From an uncultured Lachnospiraceae bacterium (lineage in GTDB: Bacteria > Bacillota > Clostridia > Lachnospirales > Lachnospiraceae), in assembly GCA_947630855.1 (NCBI GenBank), contig CANRJF010000033.1, positions 1-32,399 on the forward strand: 32,399 nucleotides of DNA. The letters are read 5' to 3'. How positions within the stretch are numbered: the first letter of the stretch is position 1; the number at the start of each line of letters is the position of its first letter. This document shows positions 1 to 7,442 of the stretch, piece after piece. Made by a program: the position numbers and the translations under genes. The notes beneath the pieces were generated by a model, which ran no database searches, was not told the origin of the DNA, and saw only the letters and a program-made list of their open reading frames with translations.

Positions 1-516
1 TTCAATTCCGTTTCTTCCCTGGAAAATCACTTCAATATCGGAAGAAATCTGGGCAAGTATCTGTTTTAAACCTGTCTTTTCCCCGGCGCCGCAGCGCAGG
101 GTCATTTCGTGGAGACTTCTTGTATTCATAAAAGCATCGCTTCCAATATGACGCAGCGCTGCCCCAAACTGTATCCGTTTCAATTTTTTACAATTATAAA
201 AAGCGCTGGCCCCTAATTCCGTAAGAGTATCCGGCAAAACCGCTTCCAAAAGCAAATCTCCGGCAATCTCTGTAAAATTTCCTGTTTCATCTATCTGTTT
301 TTGCCTGCTGCCATCCTCATTTGATATTACATGGGTCATGATATGCTCATCGTTAGGAATATGTCTTGCATCGGAAAAGCAGTAGGATGCCAATTTCTCC
401 ACCCTGTATCCCTGAAGAATTTCCGGGACACTGACTGCAGGTGTTTTACCGTAAATCCTTAAAATTTCCGCTGCACCCTGTGTTGTTTTTCTCCATAAAA
501 TCTGATATTCCTCCAT
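1..516 (-). CDS. BspA-type leucine-rich-repeat protein, N-terminal part (runs off the left edge)
   Basis: The reading frame is open for 172 codons from ATG at 514-516 to the left edge, so the protein is partial. About residues 90-145 form BspA/LRR_5-type repeats, recognisable by the pattern LPDTLTELGASAFYNC then LKRIQFGAALRHIGSDAF. Such repeats (established for the family) are used for surface or ligand binding. No signal peptide is visible: the N-terminus (MEEYQILWRKTTQ) is soluble, so this copy is probably cytoplasmic or a stand-alone LRR domain. The ATG is preceded by a GAGGGG ribosome site, and a TATAAT-like -10 lies at 551-556 without a good -35. It is transcribed divergently from the XRE gene. 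Its specific role is unknown. Confidence 0.75.
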   Translation of the reverse strand, partial: MEEYQILWRKTTQGAAEILRIYGKTPAVSVPEILQGYRVEKLASYCFSDARHIPNDEHIMTHVISNEDGSRQKQIDETGNFTEIAGDLLLEAVLPDTLTELGASAFYNCKKLKRIQFGAALRHIGSDAFMNTRSLHEMTLRCGAGEKTGLKQILAQISSDIEVIFQGRNGIE

Positions 517-665
517 CCCGTCCCCTCTTTTCCTCACCCTGCTTTCACCCATTATACCCATATCCTGCTTAAAAGTATAGGAAAAATTTGCAGCCTCCCT
601 GCTGTTTTACATAAAATCTTTTGTATTATATTTATGTATTAATTTCTATATAGCATAATCGGCTA

Positions 666-694
666 TTGAATGCTTTGTCGTTCTATATTATAAT
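666..694 (+). promoter_or_regulatory. Sigma-A promoter of the XRE gene
   Basis: TTGAAT at 666-671 and a perfect TATAAT at 689-694 are separated by 17 bp, about 100 bp upstream of the XRE start codon at 793. The 276-bp gap 517-792 otherwise holds only AT-rich sequence and the weak divergent -10 for the LRR gene. Confidence 0.6.
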
Positions 695-792
695 ATATAA
701 AAGTTTAGTAATTGTTGAGATACTTTATATAAACTAAGGCAGACATACTGCAAAGAATTATTTGATAAAATTTTTACAAAACGGAGGATGTT

Positions 793-1134
793 ATGAACGA
801 AATCGATTTTGCAAAAGTTGGCTTAGAAATGAAAAAACGCCGTGCAGCCCTTGGAGTAACACAGGAGAAAGTGGCAAAGGATCTGGAATGTACAGTTGCA
901 TTTATCAGCAACGTAGAAAATAACCGTGCTAAATTAAACTTACGCCTTCTTCTCTACTATTCCAAGCTGTGCAATGTTTCCGTAGACACTTTGCTCAGCG
1001 CAGGAAGGGAAGCCGCAACCACGGAAGACGCCCAGGAATTACTGGATTTAGAACTGATGCGGGCATTCCACCAGCTTTCAGAAGATGACCAAAAACGCAT
1101 AGTACGTATGGTAAAAGCATTCGGGCATGAATAA
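793..1134 (+). CDS. XRE-family helix-turn-helix regulator
   Basis: A 113-residue protein with a classical Cro/CI helix-turn-helix over about residues 10-65 (motif GVTQEKVAKDLECTVAFISNVE, split here as the recognition core TQEKVAKDLECT followed by AFISNVE). The C-terminal 40 residues are acidic and helical (ELMRAFHQLSEDDQKRIV), a common oligomerisation tail in short XRE proteins. ATG 793 has a GGAGG ribosome site at about 782 and its own promoter. It converges on the ATPase/nuclease operon, but nothing in the sequence ties it to that operon. It is most likely a small DNA-binding repressor; the target is unknown. Confidence 0.85.
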   Translation: MNEIDFAKVGLEMKKRRAALGVTQEKVAKDLECTVAFISNVENNRAKLNLRLLLYYSKLCNVSVDTLLSAGREAATTEDAQELLDLELMRAFHQLSEDDQKRIVRMVKAFGHE

Positions 1135-1152
1135 ACCATGCGCCGGCAGTGG

Positions 1153-1175
1153 GCCAGGGAAAATTTTTCCCTGGC
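1153..1175. terminator. Perfect hairpin between convergent genes
   Basis: An 11-bp perfect inverted repeat (GCCAGGGAAAA at 1153-1163, TTTTCCCTGGC at 1165-1175) sits between the XRE stop and the end of the convergent nuclease gene. There is no long T-tract after it, so it is a probable but imperfect bidirectional terminator. Confidence 0.5.
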
Positions 1176-1206
1176 TCTGATTTATACCGTGGCTTCTATA
1201 TCTCCC

Positions 1207-1830
1207 CTACTTAATCTCGAAAGGAATTTTTACAGGTGACTTAGAAGAACAAATTATTTGCCCATTATTACTATATCTATCTGATTTAGTCACCTTTACA
1301 TAATGAATTAGGTCTGTTATCTTTCTTTTTTCAACTCCATTTTGCATAAGTTTTTGCCATAAAAATCTTTCTTTGGATTCTATTCCCCTTGGAAGTTTTT
1401 GCCGTCCTGGTGAAACAATAAACGCATGCTTTTCAACCTTTTGGTCCACCATTTCTTTTAAAAGTTCCTCTTTTTGCAAAAAATCCAGCGTATCACTAAT
1501 TTGTTTATATGGATTATAGCCTTCCTTAACTGAAATATTTTCTCCTTTAAGTTCAACGAAGCATAATTGAGGTTTAATTTGACAATATACCAAATAATCA
1601 CACTTATGTTGACCTTGAATATCAGGAATTAATTTTCCATCAGGTTCTGTTAAAAATACTTGTTCCTCAATAACTTCTATTGGCATATAGGAATTTTTAT
1701 CTGATTTCTTATCTTTAAGATTTTTCTTTTCCCCTTTACAAATATGCTCAAATAATTCATTATATTTTCCAAATGGCAAAGTATATAACGAATCTGAATC
1801 CCTCTTAGCTGCTTTTTCTTTTTTTCTCAT
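1207..1830 (-). CDS. PD-(D/E)XK-like nuclease partner of the upstream ATPase
   Basis: A 207-residue protein without a family I can name. Residues 77-95 carry a PD-(D/E)XK-type active-site pattern: Asp78 in CDYLVY, then Glu93-x-Lys95 at the end of a hydrophobic strand (LCFVELKG), with Glu56 upstream and a Gln110 helix downstream (YKQIS). The N-terminus is very lysine-rich (residues 1-48), which suits nucleic-acid contact. It starts 15 bp after the stop of the RecF/OLD-like ATPase gene (AAGGGG ribosome site), so the two are co-transcribed. Established knowledge: ATPase plus nuclease pairs of this size are typical of anti-phage systems (Septu, PARIS, Gabija, OLD groups), but this partner shows neither the HNH nor the TOPRIM signatures of those effectors. 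The nuclease assignment is by motif only. Confidence 0.6.
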   Translation of the reverse strand: MRKKEKAAKRDSDSLYTLPFGKYNELFEHICKGEKKNLKDKKSDKNSYMPIEVIEEQVFLTEPDGKLIPDIQGQHKCDYLVYCQIKPQLCFVELKGENISVKEGYNPYKQISDTLDFLQKEELLKEMVDQKVEKHAFIVSPGRQKLPRGIESKERFLWQKLMQNGVEKRKITDLIHYVKVTKSDRYSNNGQIICSSKSPVKIPFEIK

Positions 1831-1845
1831 CCGTATTTCCCCTTG

Positions 1846-3177
1846 TTATTTCTTTTCAGATAAAAGATAAAACAATTCCGTATACTTTTCATTTATGCTG
1901 TCTGAAATATCGTCAATCATTTCTGTATTAATTTCTTCAAATTCATCATCTATTAAATCTTGTATACCAGCATCTTTGTTTATTCTAAATGCTGTTAATT
2001 TTTCCGGGGCAATCTCACATCCATTTCCTACTATATCATGCACCTTTTTTTCCAGTTCAGGAAATTTCTGGATTGTTTTCCCTGCACAATACAATGCATT
2101 TACCGAGGTTAAAACATATGGACTATGTGTTGTAACCATAATAGAACTTTTATTAACATTGGCAAAATAAGTAATAAATTCAATCAATTTATTCTGTAAA
2201 CTCGGATACAAGTGAGCTTCTGGTTCTTCTATTATGACAAAAGCCTTTTCCTTTTTTAACATCAAAATATATAATTGATTAAGCAGCCACAAAACTTCCT
2301 GTTGGCCTGATGAAGCAAAATTGATAGGTATTTTTTCTTTATCAGACTCTGTTTGCTGCATAATAAAATATTCCTTACCAGCATTGTATTGATAATCACC
2401 CTTTAAATCAGAAATTAACATTTCAGATACCTTTCCAACATCAAATTTTCTTTCCCCGTCGGGATAACGTTTATGAACATTTCGGATTCCGTCCGAAAAC
2501 GCACCATGAATATTATCAATAATCTGCATAAATTGTCGAGTTATTAAATCTAAGTTGTCATTTTCAATCAACGACCTATTATTTGCCAACAAAGTAATCA
2601 TACTGCGGCCAGCCGGTATATAATAAGTTTCTTTATAATCATTAAAAATCCTATTAATATTATTTTTAAAATTATCATAATTGCGTAATCGCTCTTTACT
2701 GGCATACGCAAGGCTAATAGTTGTAGTATTCATTTTTTGAGCATATAATTCTAAAGCATCTTTTTCTAAATTGTTTATTTCCTGAGTCAATTTTGAAGAA
2801 TATCTAACGCTTATATATTTTTTACTGCTTCCGTTTAGTTTTACATCAATCCAAACATCGTCTGAATATTCATATTTTAAATACAAGCGGCTGTCCAAAT
2901 CCCAACTAAAACCAAACAATGAAATGAAAACCGACTTTAATTCTTTTTTCAGGACTTTATTAAAACCATTCTTAACGTCATTTCCATTGTATAATGCGGT
3001 ATCGAACAACTGGCAAAGATAATCTGTCAATGTAGTCTTAATTATTCTGAAAAAATATATTGTTTTTGCGACAGTACTCTTTCCTGTTGCCTGTTCACCG
3101 ATAAGTAAATTAAAATCTTTTATGTCCATTCTCAATTCTTTTATAGGACCAAGATACTTAATTTCAACTTTTTGCAA
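1846..3177 (-). CDS. RecF/OLD-like AAA ATPase (AAA_15/AAA_21 type), candidate defence sensor
   Basis: A 443-residue ABC-like ATPase with all core motifs in order: Walker A GEQATGKST (about residues 27-35), signature ASSGQQE (about 288-294), Walker B FVIIEEPEAHLYP (about 314-326) and switch histidine in TTHSPYVL (about 350-357). The split ATPase halves flank a helical middle region, as in RecF/SMC/OLD-type proteins. I chose the TTG at 3175-3177 because AAAGGAG lies about 10 nt before it; an in-frame TTG at 3219 would add 14 residues without a ribosome site. It is the first gene of a two-gene operon with the nuclease-like gene. The pair is AT-rich compared with neighbours, suggesting transfer. 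Function in phage defence is inferred from architecture. Confidence 0.8.
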   Translation of the reverse strand: MQKVEIKYLGPIKELRMDIKDFNLLIGEQATGKSTVAKTIYFFRIIKTTLTDYLCQLFDTALYNGNDVKNGFNKVLKKELKSVFISLFGFSWDLDSRLYLKYEYSDDVWIDVKLNGSSKKYISVRYSSKLTQEINNLEKDALELYAQKMNTTTISLAYASKERLRNYDNFKNNINRIFNDYKETYYIPAGRSMITLLANNRSLIENDNLDLITRQFMQIIDNIHGAFSDGIRNVHKRYPDGERKFDVGKVSEMLISDLKGDYQYNAGKEYFIMQQTESDKEKIPINFASSGQQEVLWLLNQLYILMLKKEKAFVIIEEPEAHLYPSLQNKLIEFITYFANVNKSSIMVTTHSPYVLTSVNALYCAGKTIQKFPELEKKVHDIVGNGCEIAPEKLTAFRINKDAGIQDLIDDEFEEINTEMIDDISDSINEKYTELFYLLSEKK

Positions 3178-3227
3178 AATTCCAACACTCCTTTCTCTTT
3201 TCTTTATTCCCGCAAGCAACTATCCAT

Positions 3228-3256
3228 ATTATATAAATTCTATTTTTAGAAAGCAA
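3228..3256 (-). promoter_or_regulatory. Promoter of the ATPase/nuclease operon
   Basis: On the minus strand TTGCTT (3251-3256), a 17-bp spacer and a perfect TATAAT (3228-3233) stand about 50 bp upstream of the ATPase start codon. The -35 is weak, the -10 and the spacing are ideal. Confidence 0.5.
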
Positions 3257-3287
3257 TACTTTAAACAGCATAGTTTTTCTAATCTAT

Positions 3288-3824
3288 TCACGATTCCCTG
3301 CTCCATGCAATAAGAGGCTTTAAATATTCCTTATCTGTCCAGTCACAGCTTTGCCCGGAAGCCTCCATCAATGCTTTGGCCCAGGGTTCATAGGTATCCG
3401 GGTCTTGTTTTGACAATGCTTTCTTCAACATGCCGCATAAGGTACGGTCTTTGAAACTCATTTTGCTTTCATCCCAGACTCCCCTGCCGTAAAATAAAGG
3501 AATATTTCTTAATTCACCTGTGGAAATCCTCTTTGTCATTTCATCCATGGCTTTTTTGTCGTAGGGAGATGCTCCCACACATAAAATAGCTGCTTTTGTA
3601 TTCTGCCGCTCTTTTTGGATTTTTCGGAAATGATTCAGCCCGGCAATTCCTCCTGCATAAATTCCCCCGACAAAAATAATGCAGTCATATTTTTTTAATT
3701 CTGCCTGCTTACTATCCTCTATCCTGTACACATCACAGGATAATTCTTCTTTCAACATCAGGGCATATTTTTTTGACGCCCCATATTTTGACTTGTATAA
3801 AACTAATATTTTACCGCTATTCAT
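3288..3824 (-). CDS. Flavodoxin-domain protein (HemG/flavodoxin_5-like)
   Basis: A 178-residue flavodoxin-like protein. The N-terminal strand and FMN phosphate loop are ILVLYKSKYGASKKYA (residues 6-21), followed by the second strand (DCIIFVGGIYAGGIAG, about 46-61) and a later strand (AAILCVGASPYD). Such short flavodoxins carry electrons or act as menaquinone-dependent oxidoreductases with FMN; the exact partner cannot be read from the sequence. The ATG overlaps the end of the marR gene by 8 bp, implying translational coupling and control by that regulator. A redox or detoxification role under MarR control is an inference from this pairing. Confidence 0.8.
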   Translation of the reverse strand: MNSGKILVLYKSKYGASKKYALMLKEELSCDVYRIEDSKQAELKKYDCIIFVGGIYAGGIAGLNHFRKIQKERQNTKAAILCVGASPYDKKAMDEMTKRISTGELRNIPLFYGRGVWDESKMSFKDRTLCGMLKKALSKQDPDTYEPWAKALMEASGQSCDWTDKEYLKPLIAWSRES

Positions 3825-4302
3825 GATTAACCCTCTTTTCTAAATTTTCTATGCCTTCATATAATTTCATAAAAAGACCAAACATCGTTGCAATTTCCTC
3901 CTCCGTGTATACTTCAAAAAGATAATCCAGTTCCTGCTGGTATTGAAAAAATTCATTGCTAAAATACTGCTCTACCTTTTCTGTGGGACAGATACATAAT
4001 GCCCTTGTATCGCCGGGACTTTGCCGGATGGTAACAAAGCCTTTCTTTTGTAATACAATGGCCAGCTTCTTAATATTCTGCCTGGAACAGCCCAGCAGAT
4101 TTCCCAACCGGGTAAAGGTAAGCTGTTCCTTTGACTGCCTTATCATTGTCAGCAAAAGAAACTGTTTTAACGATACTTCCGGGATATGATTGTCAAACAG
4201 TGTTTGCAGCCTGTTTCCGGCAATGAACAGCGTGTTGAAAATTGCTTTCTTTTGGTCTTTGGCAGTATGGGAAAACCTTTCACATAAATCTTGAATTTCC
4301 AT
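3817..4302 (-). CDS. MarR-family transcriptional regulator
   Basis: A 161-residue MarR-type winged helix protein. The DNA-binding region is about residues 55-100 (LTFTRLGNLLGCSRQNIKKL as recognition helix area, then the wing with GDTRALCIC), flanked by N- and C-terminal helices for dimerisation. ATG 4302 has AAGGAG five nt upstream. The gene heads a two-gene operon with the flavodoxin-like gene (8-bp overlap). The promoter directly upstream contains two identical palindromic boxes covering the spacer and the transcription start, so the protein very probably represses its own operon. The inducing signal is unknown; redox or phenolic ligands are usual for the family. Confidence 0.88.
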   Translation of the reverse strand: MEIQDLCERFSHTAKDQKKAIFNTLFIAGNRLQTLFDNHIPEVSLKQFLLLTMIRQSKEQLTFTRLGNLLGCSRQNIKKLAIVLQKKGFVTIRQSPGDTRALCICPTEKVEQYFSNEFFQYQQELDYLFEVYTEEEIATMFGLFMKLYEGIENLEKRVNHE

Positions 4303-4317
4303 AATAACTCCTTACAT

Positions 4318-4362
4318 GTAACTTGTTACCTTTATTATAGTAACAAGTTACAGATATGTCAA
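4318..4362 (-). promoter_or_regulatory. marR operon promoter with two palindromic MarR boxes
   Basis: A consensus promoter on the minus strand: TTGACA (4357-4362), 17 bp, TATAAT (4334-4339). Two boxes of the form GTAACwwGTTAC lie at 4340-4351 (within the spacer) and 4318-4329 (over the expected start site). Each box is itself a dyad, and the two boxes together form a perfect 12-bp inverted repeat with centres 22 bp apart, i.e. two helical turns on the same DNA face. This is the expected layout for MarR autorepression. Confidence 0.85.
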
Positions 4363-4363
4363 G

Positions 4364-4389
4364 CAAAAACCCCGCTGCATACAGCGGGG
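4364..4389 (-). terminator. Rho-independent terminator of the mscS gene
   Basis: On the minus strand CCCCGCTG-tatg-CAGCGGGG is followed directly by TTTTTG. It lies between the mscS stop codon and the marR promoter. Confidence 0.88.
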
Positions 4390-4393
4390 TGTA

Positions 4394-4426
4394 ATAGTAA
4401 ACGCATTTACTTAATGCGTTTACTAT
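4394..4426 (-). repeat. 14-bp perfect inverted repeat just after the mscS stop
   Basis: Arms at 4394-4407 and 4413-4426 (ATAGTAAACGCATT and its complement) enclose a 5-nt loop and begin two bases after the mscS stop codon. In RNA this forms a long hairpin ahead of the GC-rich terminator. It could protect the 3' end or serve as a protein site; no T-tract of its own. Confidence 0.7.
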
Positions 4427-4427
4427 A

Positions 4428-5324
4428 TTATTGTGTCTGTTTCACATTCACATCCAATTTCTGATAAGGTATCTCAATTTCCGCTTCATCCAATGCCAGC
4501 TTAATATCTTCCGTAAGCCGCCATTTTACATTCCAGTAATCTTCCGTTTTCACCCACAGCCGAAGTCCGATTTTTACCTCACTGGCTGCCAGTTCCGATA
4601 CAAATACCTGAATTTCTTCTTCCGCCAGCCTGCCTTCATCTGCCAATGCCAGGCCATACATAATTTCTTTGGCCTTTTTCAAATCTGCATCATAAGCTAT
4701 TCCCACTTCCAAATCTATCCTGCGTTTATCGCTGTGGGTGGCGTTTGTAAGACTGCTGTTTGCCAGCGTGCCGTTAGGGACCACAATCACTTTATTATCC
4801 ATTGTGGCAAGCTTGGTATAAAAAATAGAAATCTCCGTAACCGTGCCCTCATTGCCGTGGGTATCCTCCAAAATATAATCCCCCACACGGAAAGGCTTTA
4901 ACATTAAAATAAGCACTCCCCCTGCAAAATTAGACAAACTCCCCTGCAATGCCAGCCCCAGTGCCAGCCCGGCGGAACCCACTACGGCCACCACCGACGC
5001 CGTTGTCACACCAAAAAAATTCAGGATAATAACAATAAGGATAAAATACATGCAGTATTTTACCAGGGAGTCAATAAACTGTTTCACCCCGGTATCCGCC
5101 TCCGTCCGCTCCATCCATCGGCGAATGATTTTTCGGACAAACTTAATCACCCGTGCCCCCACAAAATATACAATACACGCCAGCAAAATCTGAAAGCCCA
5201 GGTTAAAAAACCAGGGAATTAAACCTTCCAGCCAGTTGCGGATAAAACCGGGCTGCGTATCCCGCACCATTTCCACTGCCCCTTCAATGGTCATTGCTTC
5301 AGTAGAAAGTTGTATTTCTTCCAT
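4428..5324 (-). CDS. mscS: Small-conductance mechanosensitive channel, MscS family
   Basis: A 298-residue MscS-type channel. Three membrane segments are visible (about 37-58, 88-104, 108-142). The third is the pore helix with the family's Gly/Ala-rich packing pattern (VVGSAGLALGLALQG then NFAGGVLI) and continues into the beta domain PFRVGDYI. The C-terminal cytoplasmic vestibule follows to residue 298, normal for E. coli MscS-like length. It relieves turgor on osmotic downshock by opening a non-selective pore in the inner membrane. AAGGAGG precedes the ATG. It lies 19 bp downstream of the DUF1015 gene, is probably read from the same promoter, and ends at a strong terminator. Confidence 0.92.
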   Translation of the reverse strand: MEEIQLSTEAMTIEGAVEMVRDTQPGFIRNWLEGLIPWFFNLGFQILLACIVYFVGARVIKFVRKIIRRWMERTEADTGVKQFIDSLVKYCMYFILIVIILNFFGVTTASVVAVVGSAGLALGLALQGSLSNFAGGVLILMLKPFRVGDYILEDTHGNEGTVTEISIFYTKLATMDNKVIVVPNGTLANSSLTNATHSDKRRIDLEVGIAYDADLKKAKEIMYGLALADEGRLAEEEIQVFVSELAASEVKIGLRLWVKTEDYWNVKWRLTEDIKLALDEAEIEIPYQKLDVNVKQTQ

Positions 5325-5343
5325 AACTTCCTCCTTCTGTTAT

Positions 5344-6576
5344 TTATATTTTATGTATAAACAATCCGCTCCTGAGTTTAGGCTCAAACCATGTAGATTT
5401 TGGAGGCATTAACCTGCCTGCATCCGCCACCGCAAATAATTCCCCAATGGATGTGGGATACATGGCAAATGCCACCTGGCAGTCCTCTGCCACTCTGCGC
5501 TGTAATTCATCCAGGCCGCGGATTCCCCCCACAAAATCAATCCTCTCATCTGTCTTGGGATTTTCAATGCCAAGAATGGGACGCAGCAATAAATTTTGTA
5601 AAAGGGATACGTCAAGTCCCTCCACCGGGTCAGAAGTTTTATCTTCTTCCCTGATTTTAAGGGAATACCAGCTTCCTTCCAAATACATGCAGATTTCCCC
5701 CTTTTCCCGTGGCTTTCTCTGCCCATTCAGTTTTTCCATCTGAAAAATACTCCCGGTTTTTTTAAGAAAATCCGAAACACTGTATCCGTTTAAATCCTTT
5801 ACCACACGATTGTAATCCATAATCATAAGTTCTTCGTCCGGGAACAGCACGGAGAGAAAATAATTAAATTCCTCCATACCTGTAAAATTCGGATGATTCT
5901 CCCTTCGCTTAAACCCTACCTTTACGGCAGAAGCTGCCCGGTGATGACCGTCTGCAATGTAGATTTCTCCGATTTTTTCAAAGGTATCCTGCAAGGTCTT
6001 AATCTGCTGTGCATCATCAATCACAAATACCCGGTGGCGTATACCATCCTCAGACACAAAATCATATAATGGTTCATCCTGCTTCTTTTCATTTACAATG
6101 CCCCGTATTGTGTCATTTGCGCGATAAGCTAAAAAAATAGGCCCTGTCTGAGCATTGCAGGTATCCACATGGCAGATGCGGTCCGCTTCCTTTTCCGCCC
6201 TGGTATTTTCATGCTTCTTAATAATACCCTCTGCATAGTCATCTATGGAAGCACACGCCACAAGCCCTGTCTGAACCCTGCCCTCCATGGTCAGTTCATA
6301 AATATAGTAACAGGGGTTTTCCTCTGTTATAAAATCCCCCTTTTCCACCATATCCCACAGAATATCATGAGCTTTTTGGTACACTCTGTTGTCATATGTG
6401 CTGACAGAATCATCAAACTGTGTTTCCGCCCTGTCTATCTTTAAAAAACTGTCGGGATTTTTCCTTACTACCTCTTTTGCCTCTTGCCTGTTGTATACAT
6501 CATAGGGTAATGCCGCAATTTTATCTGCTTTTTCTTTACAGGGACGAATTCCTGCAAATGGTTTTATAACTGCCAT
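5344..6576 (-). CDS. DUF1015 family protein
   Basis: A 410-residue full-length member of the DUF1015 family. Typical signatures are the start FAGIRPCKEKADKIAALPYD (residues 7-26), the NPDSFLKIDRAE segment (about 40-51) and the central YIADGHHRAASAV motif (about 207-219) that suggests a phosphate- or metal-binding active site. The biochemical role is not established. In Firmicutes I recall this gene as a usual neighbour of serC and serA, and here those genes lie 23 kb away on the same strand, suggesting that the operon was split by an insertion. It has its own promoter at 6639-6667 and a GGAGG ribosome site. Confidence 0.88.
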   Translation of the reverse strand: MAVIKPFAGIRPCKEKADKIAALPYDVYNRQEAKEVVRKNPDSFLKIDRAETQFDDSVSTYDNRVYQKAHDILWDMVEKGDFITEENPCYYIYELTMEGRVQTGLVACASIDDYAEGIIKKHENTRAEKEADRICHVDTCNAQTGPIFLAYRANDTIRGIVNEKKQDEPLYDFVSEDGIRHRVFVIDDAQQIKTLQDTFEKIGEIYIADGHHRAASAVKVGFKRRENHPNFTGMEEFNYFLSVLFPDEELMIMDYNRVVKDLNGYSVSDFLKKTGSIFQMEKLNGQRKPREKGEICMYLEGSWYSLKIREEDKTSDPVEGLDVSLLQNLLLRPILGIENPKTDERIDFVGGIRGLDELQRRVAEDCQVAFAMYPTSIGELFAVADAGRLMPPKSTWFEPKLRSGLFIHKI

Positions 6577-6638
6577 GTGATTATTCCTCCTTAATATTGT
6601 CCCCGAAGGGTGACGTATGTGTGCCCTGGGGCACCTAT

Positions 6639-6667
6639 CTTATAGAGTACATGATAAAAGCAGACAA
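6639..6667 (-). promoter_or_regulatory. Promoter of the DUF1015-mscS operon
   Basis: On the minus strand TTGTCT (6662-6667), 17 bp, TATAAG (6639-6644). The leader downstream contains a short perfect hairpin (GTGCCC/GGGCAC, 6621-6634). Confidence 0.55.
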
Positions 6668-6755
6668 GTCAACAACACAAAAACAGGAAAAGGTCTGAAC
6701 CGGATAGTTTATGCAGTGTGGAGAAAAAAATTCATTGAAAATTTCAAAAAATTAT

Positions 6756-6784
6756 TTGACATAATCTACGCAATTTCATATAAT
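6756..6784 (+). promoter_or_regulatory. Consensus promoter of the type III antitoxin RNA
   Basis: TTGACA at 6756-6761, 17 bp, TATAAT at 6779-6784: a full-consensus sigma-A promoter. The expected start at about 6791 places the antitoxin repeats at the front of the transcript. The DNA between this promoter and the divergent DUF1015 promoter (6668-6755) shows no feature. Confidence 0.88.
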
Positions 6785-6812
6785 ACTATCAGAGACGGAG
6801 CAATCCGTCATC

Positions 6813-6904
6813 GAAAATATTGTTCGCACACCGTTTGCGACTAATAAGTGTACGGCTTGAAAATATTGCTCGCTCACCGGAAGCGTCTAATAAATGTCCG
6901 GCTT
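6813..6904 (+). repeat. Two tandem 46-bp antitoxin units
   Basis: Unit A 6813-6858 and unit B 6859-6904 agree at 38 of 46 positions by my alignment; a third unit begins (GAAAAT, 6905-6910) and then diverges. Each unit starts with GAAAATATTG, containing the A-rich junction where ToxN-family enzymes cut their own antitoxin precursor. Confidence 0.88.
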
Positions 6905-6914
6905 GAAAATTCTG

Positions 6915-6945
6915 GCCTTATCGCTTAGGTGATAAGGCTATTTTT
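6915..6945 (+). terminator. Leaky intrinsic terminator between antitoxin RNA and toxin
   Basis: Stem GCCTTATC (6915-6922) with GATAAGGC (6931-6938), extendable by two inner pairs, then TATTTTT. In type III systems this terminator sets the excess of antitoxin RNA over toxin mRNA. Confidence 0.88.
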
Positions 6946-6959
6946 ACGGAGAGAATATC

Positions 6960-7442
6960 ATGGATTACCAAGAAGGATATGTTTATCATGTTAAAGACGA
7001 GTATTTTATTAAAGCAAATGATCCATGCCTTATGCAAAATAAGGAAAATGGCAACTACCGCCCAACATTCTACTGTATGCGTGATGAAAAAACATCTTTA
7101 CTTTGGCTTGTTCCTCTCAGCAGTCGTATTAAAAAGTTTCAAGCAATTTATGATAAACAATTAAAAAAATATGGGAACTGTCTGACTATTGTTATGAGAG
7201 AATATGACGGAAAACAGGCTGCATTTCTTTTACAGAATATGTTTCCAATTACAGAAAAATATCTTGACCATATACATACCCGTAATAATAATCCCGTTCC
7301 TGTAAAATACTCCATACAGACCGAGGTAAGCACAAAAATGAAGCGCATATTACAACTCCACGCACGTGGAAAAAAGATTGTTTTCCCTGATATTTCAAGG
7401 CTTGAAAGCCTAATGTTAAAAGAAACCACATCTGCTGAATAG
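6960..7442 (+). CDS. Type III toxin, ToxN/AbiQ/CptN-family endoribonuclease
   Basis: A 160-residue protein of the ToxN/AbiQ fold. Family marks are the RPTFYCM strand (34-40), the LWLVPLSSR segment (48-56) with the conserved serines that belong to the active site, the following lysines (58, 59), and the C-terminal helices starting near residue 120. These enzymes are MazF-like RNases that cleave mRNA at A-rich sites and are held inactive by their own repeat RNA; several abort phage infection (established for ToxIN and AbiQ). ATG 6960 has GGAGAG 7 nt upstream, 15 bp after the terminator T-tract. The 46-nt repeats and Lachnospiraceae-like context favour the CptN subgroup; this is an inference. 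Confidence 0.9.
   Translation: MDYQEGYVYHVKDEYFIKANDPCLMQNKENGNYRPTFYCMRDEKTSLLWLVPLSSRIKKFQAIYDKQLKKYGNCLTIVMREYDGKQAAFLLQNMFPITEKYLDHIHTRNNNPVPVKYSIQTEVSTKMKRILQLHARGKKIVFPDISRLESLMLKETTSAE

Larger units (their letters stand above)
6791..6945 (+). ncRNA. Type III antitoxin RNA, CptI/ToxI-like
   Basis: A short non-coding transcript from a consensus promoter to an intrinsic terminator, directly ahead of a ToxN-family toxin gene. It begins with a hairpin (GACGG 6794-6798 / CCGTC 6805-6809) and then holds two 46-nt units. Each unit can fold into an H-type pseudoknot: in unit A stem 6825-6828/6836-6839 and loop pairing 6831-6834/6852-6855; in unit B 6871-6874/6882-6885 and 6877-6880/6898-6901. 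Both helices show compensatory changes between the units (CGCA/TGCG to CGCT/AGCG; CCGT/ACGG to CCGG/CCGG). In known systems the toxin cuts the precursor into units that inhibit it. Unit length near 45 nt resembles CptI rather than the 36-nt ToxI. Confidence 0.85.

Noticed and set aside
6617..6844. 75-codon plus-strand frame in the DUF1015/toxin intergenic region
   Set aside because: It crosses the consensus promoter and the first antitoxin unit, and has no ribosome site.
6813..6910. Possible CRISPR array from the tandem repeats
   Set aside because: The 46-bp units are directly adjacent without spacers, there are no cas genes, and the pattern with terminator and ToxN gene explains them fully.
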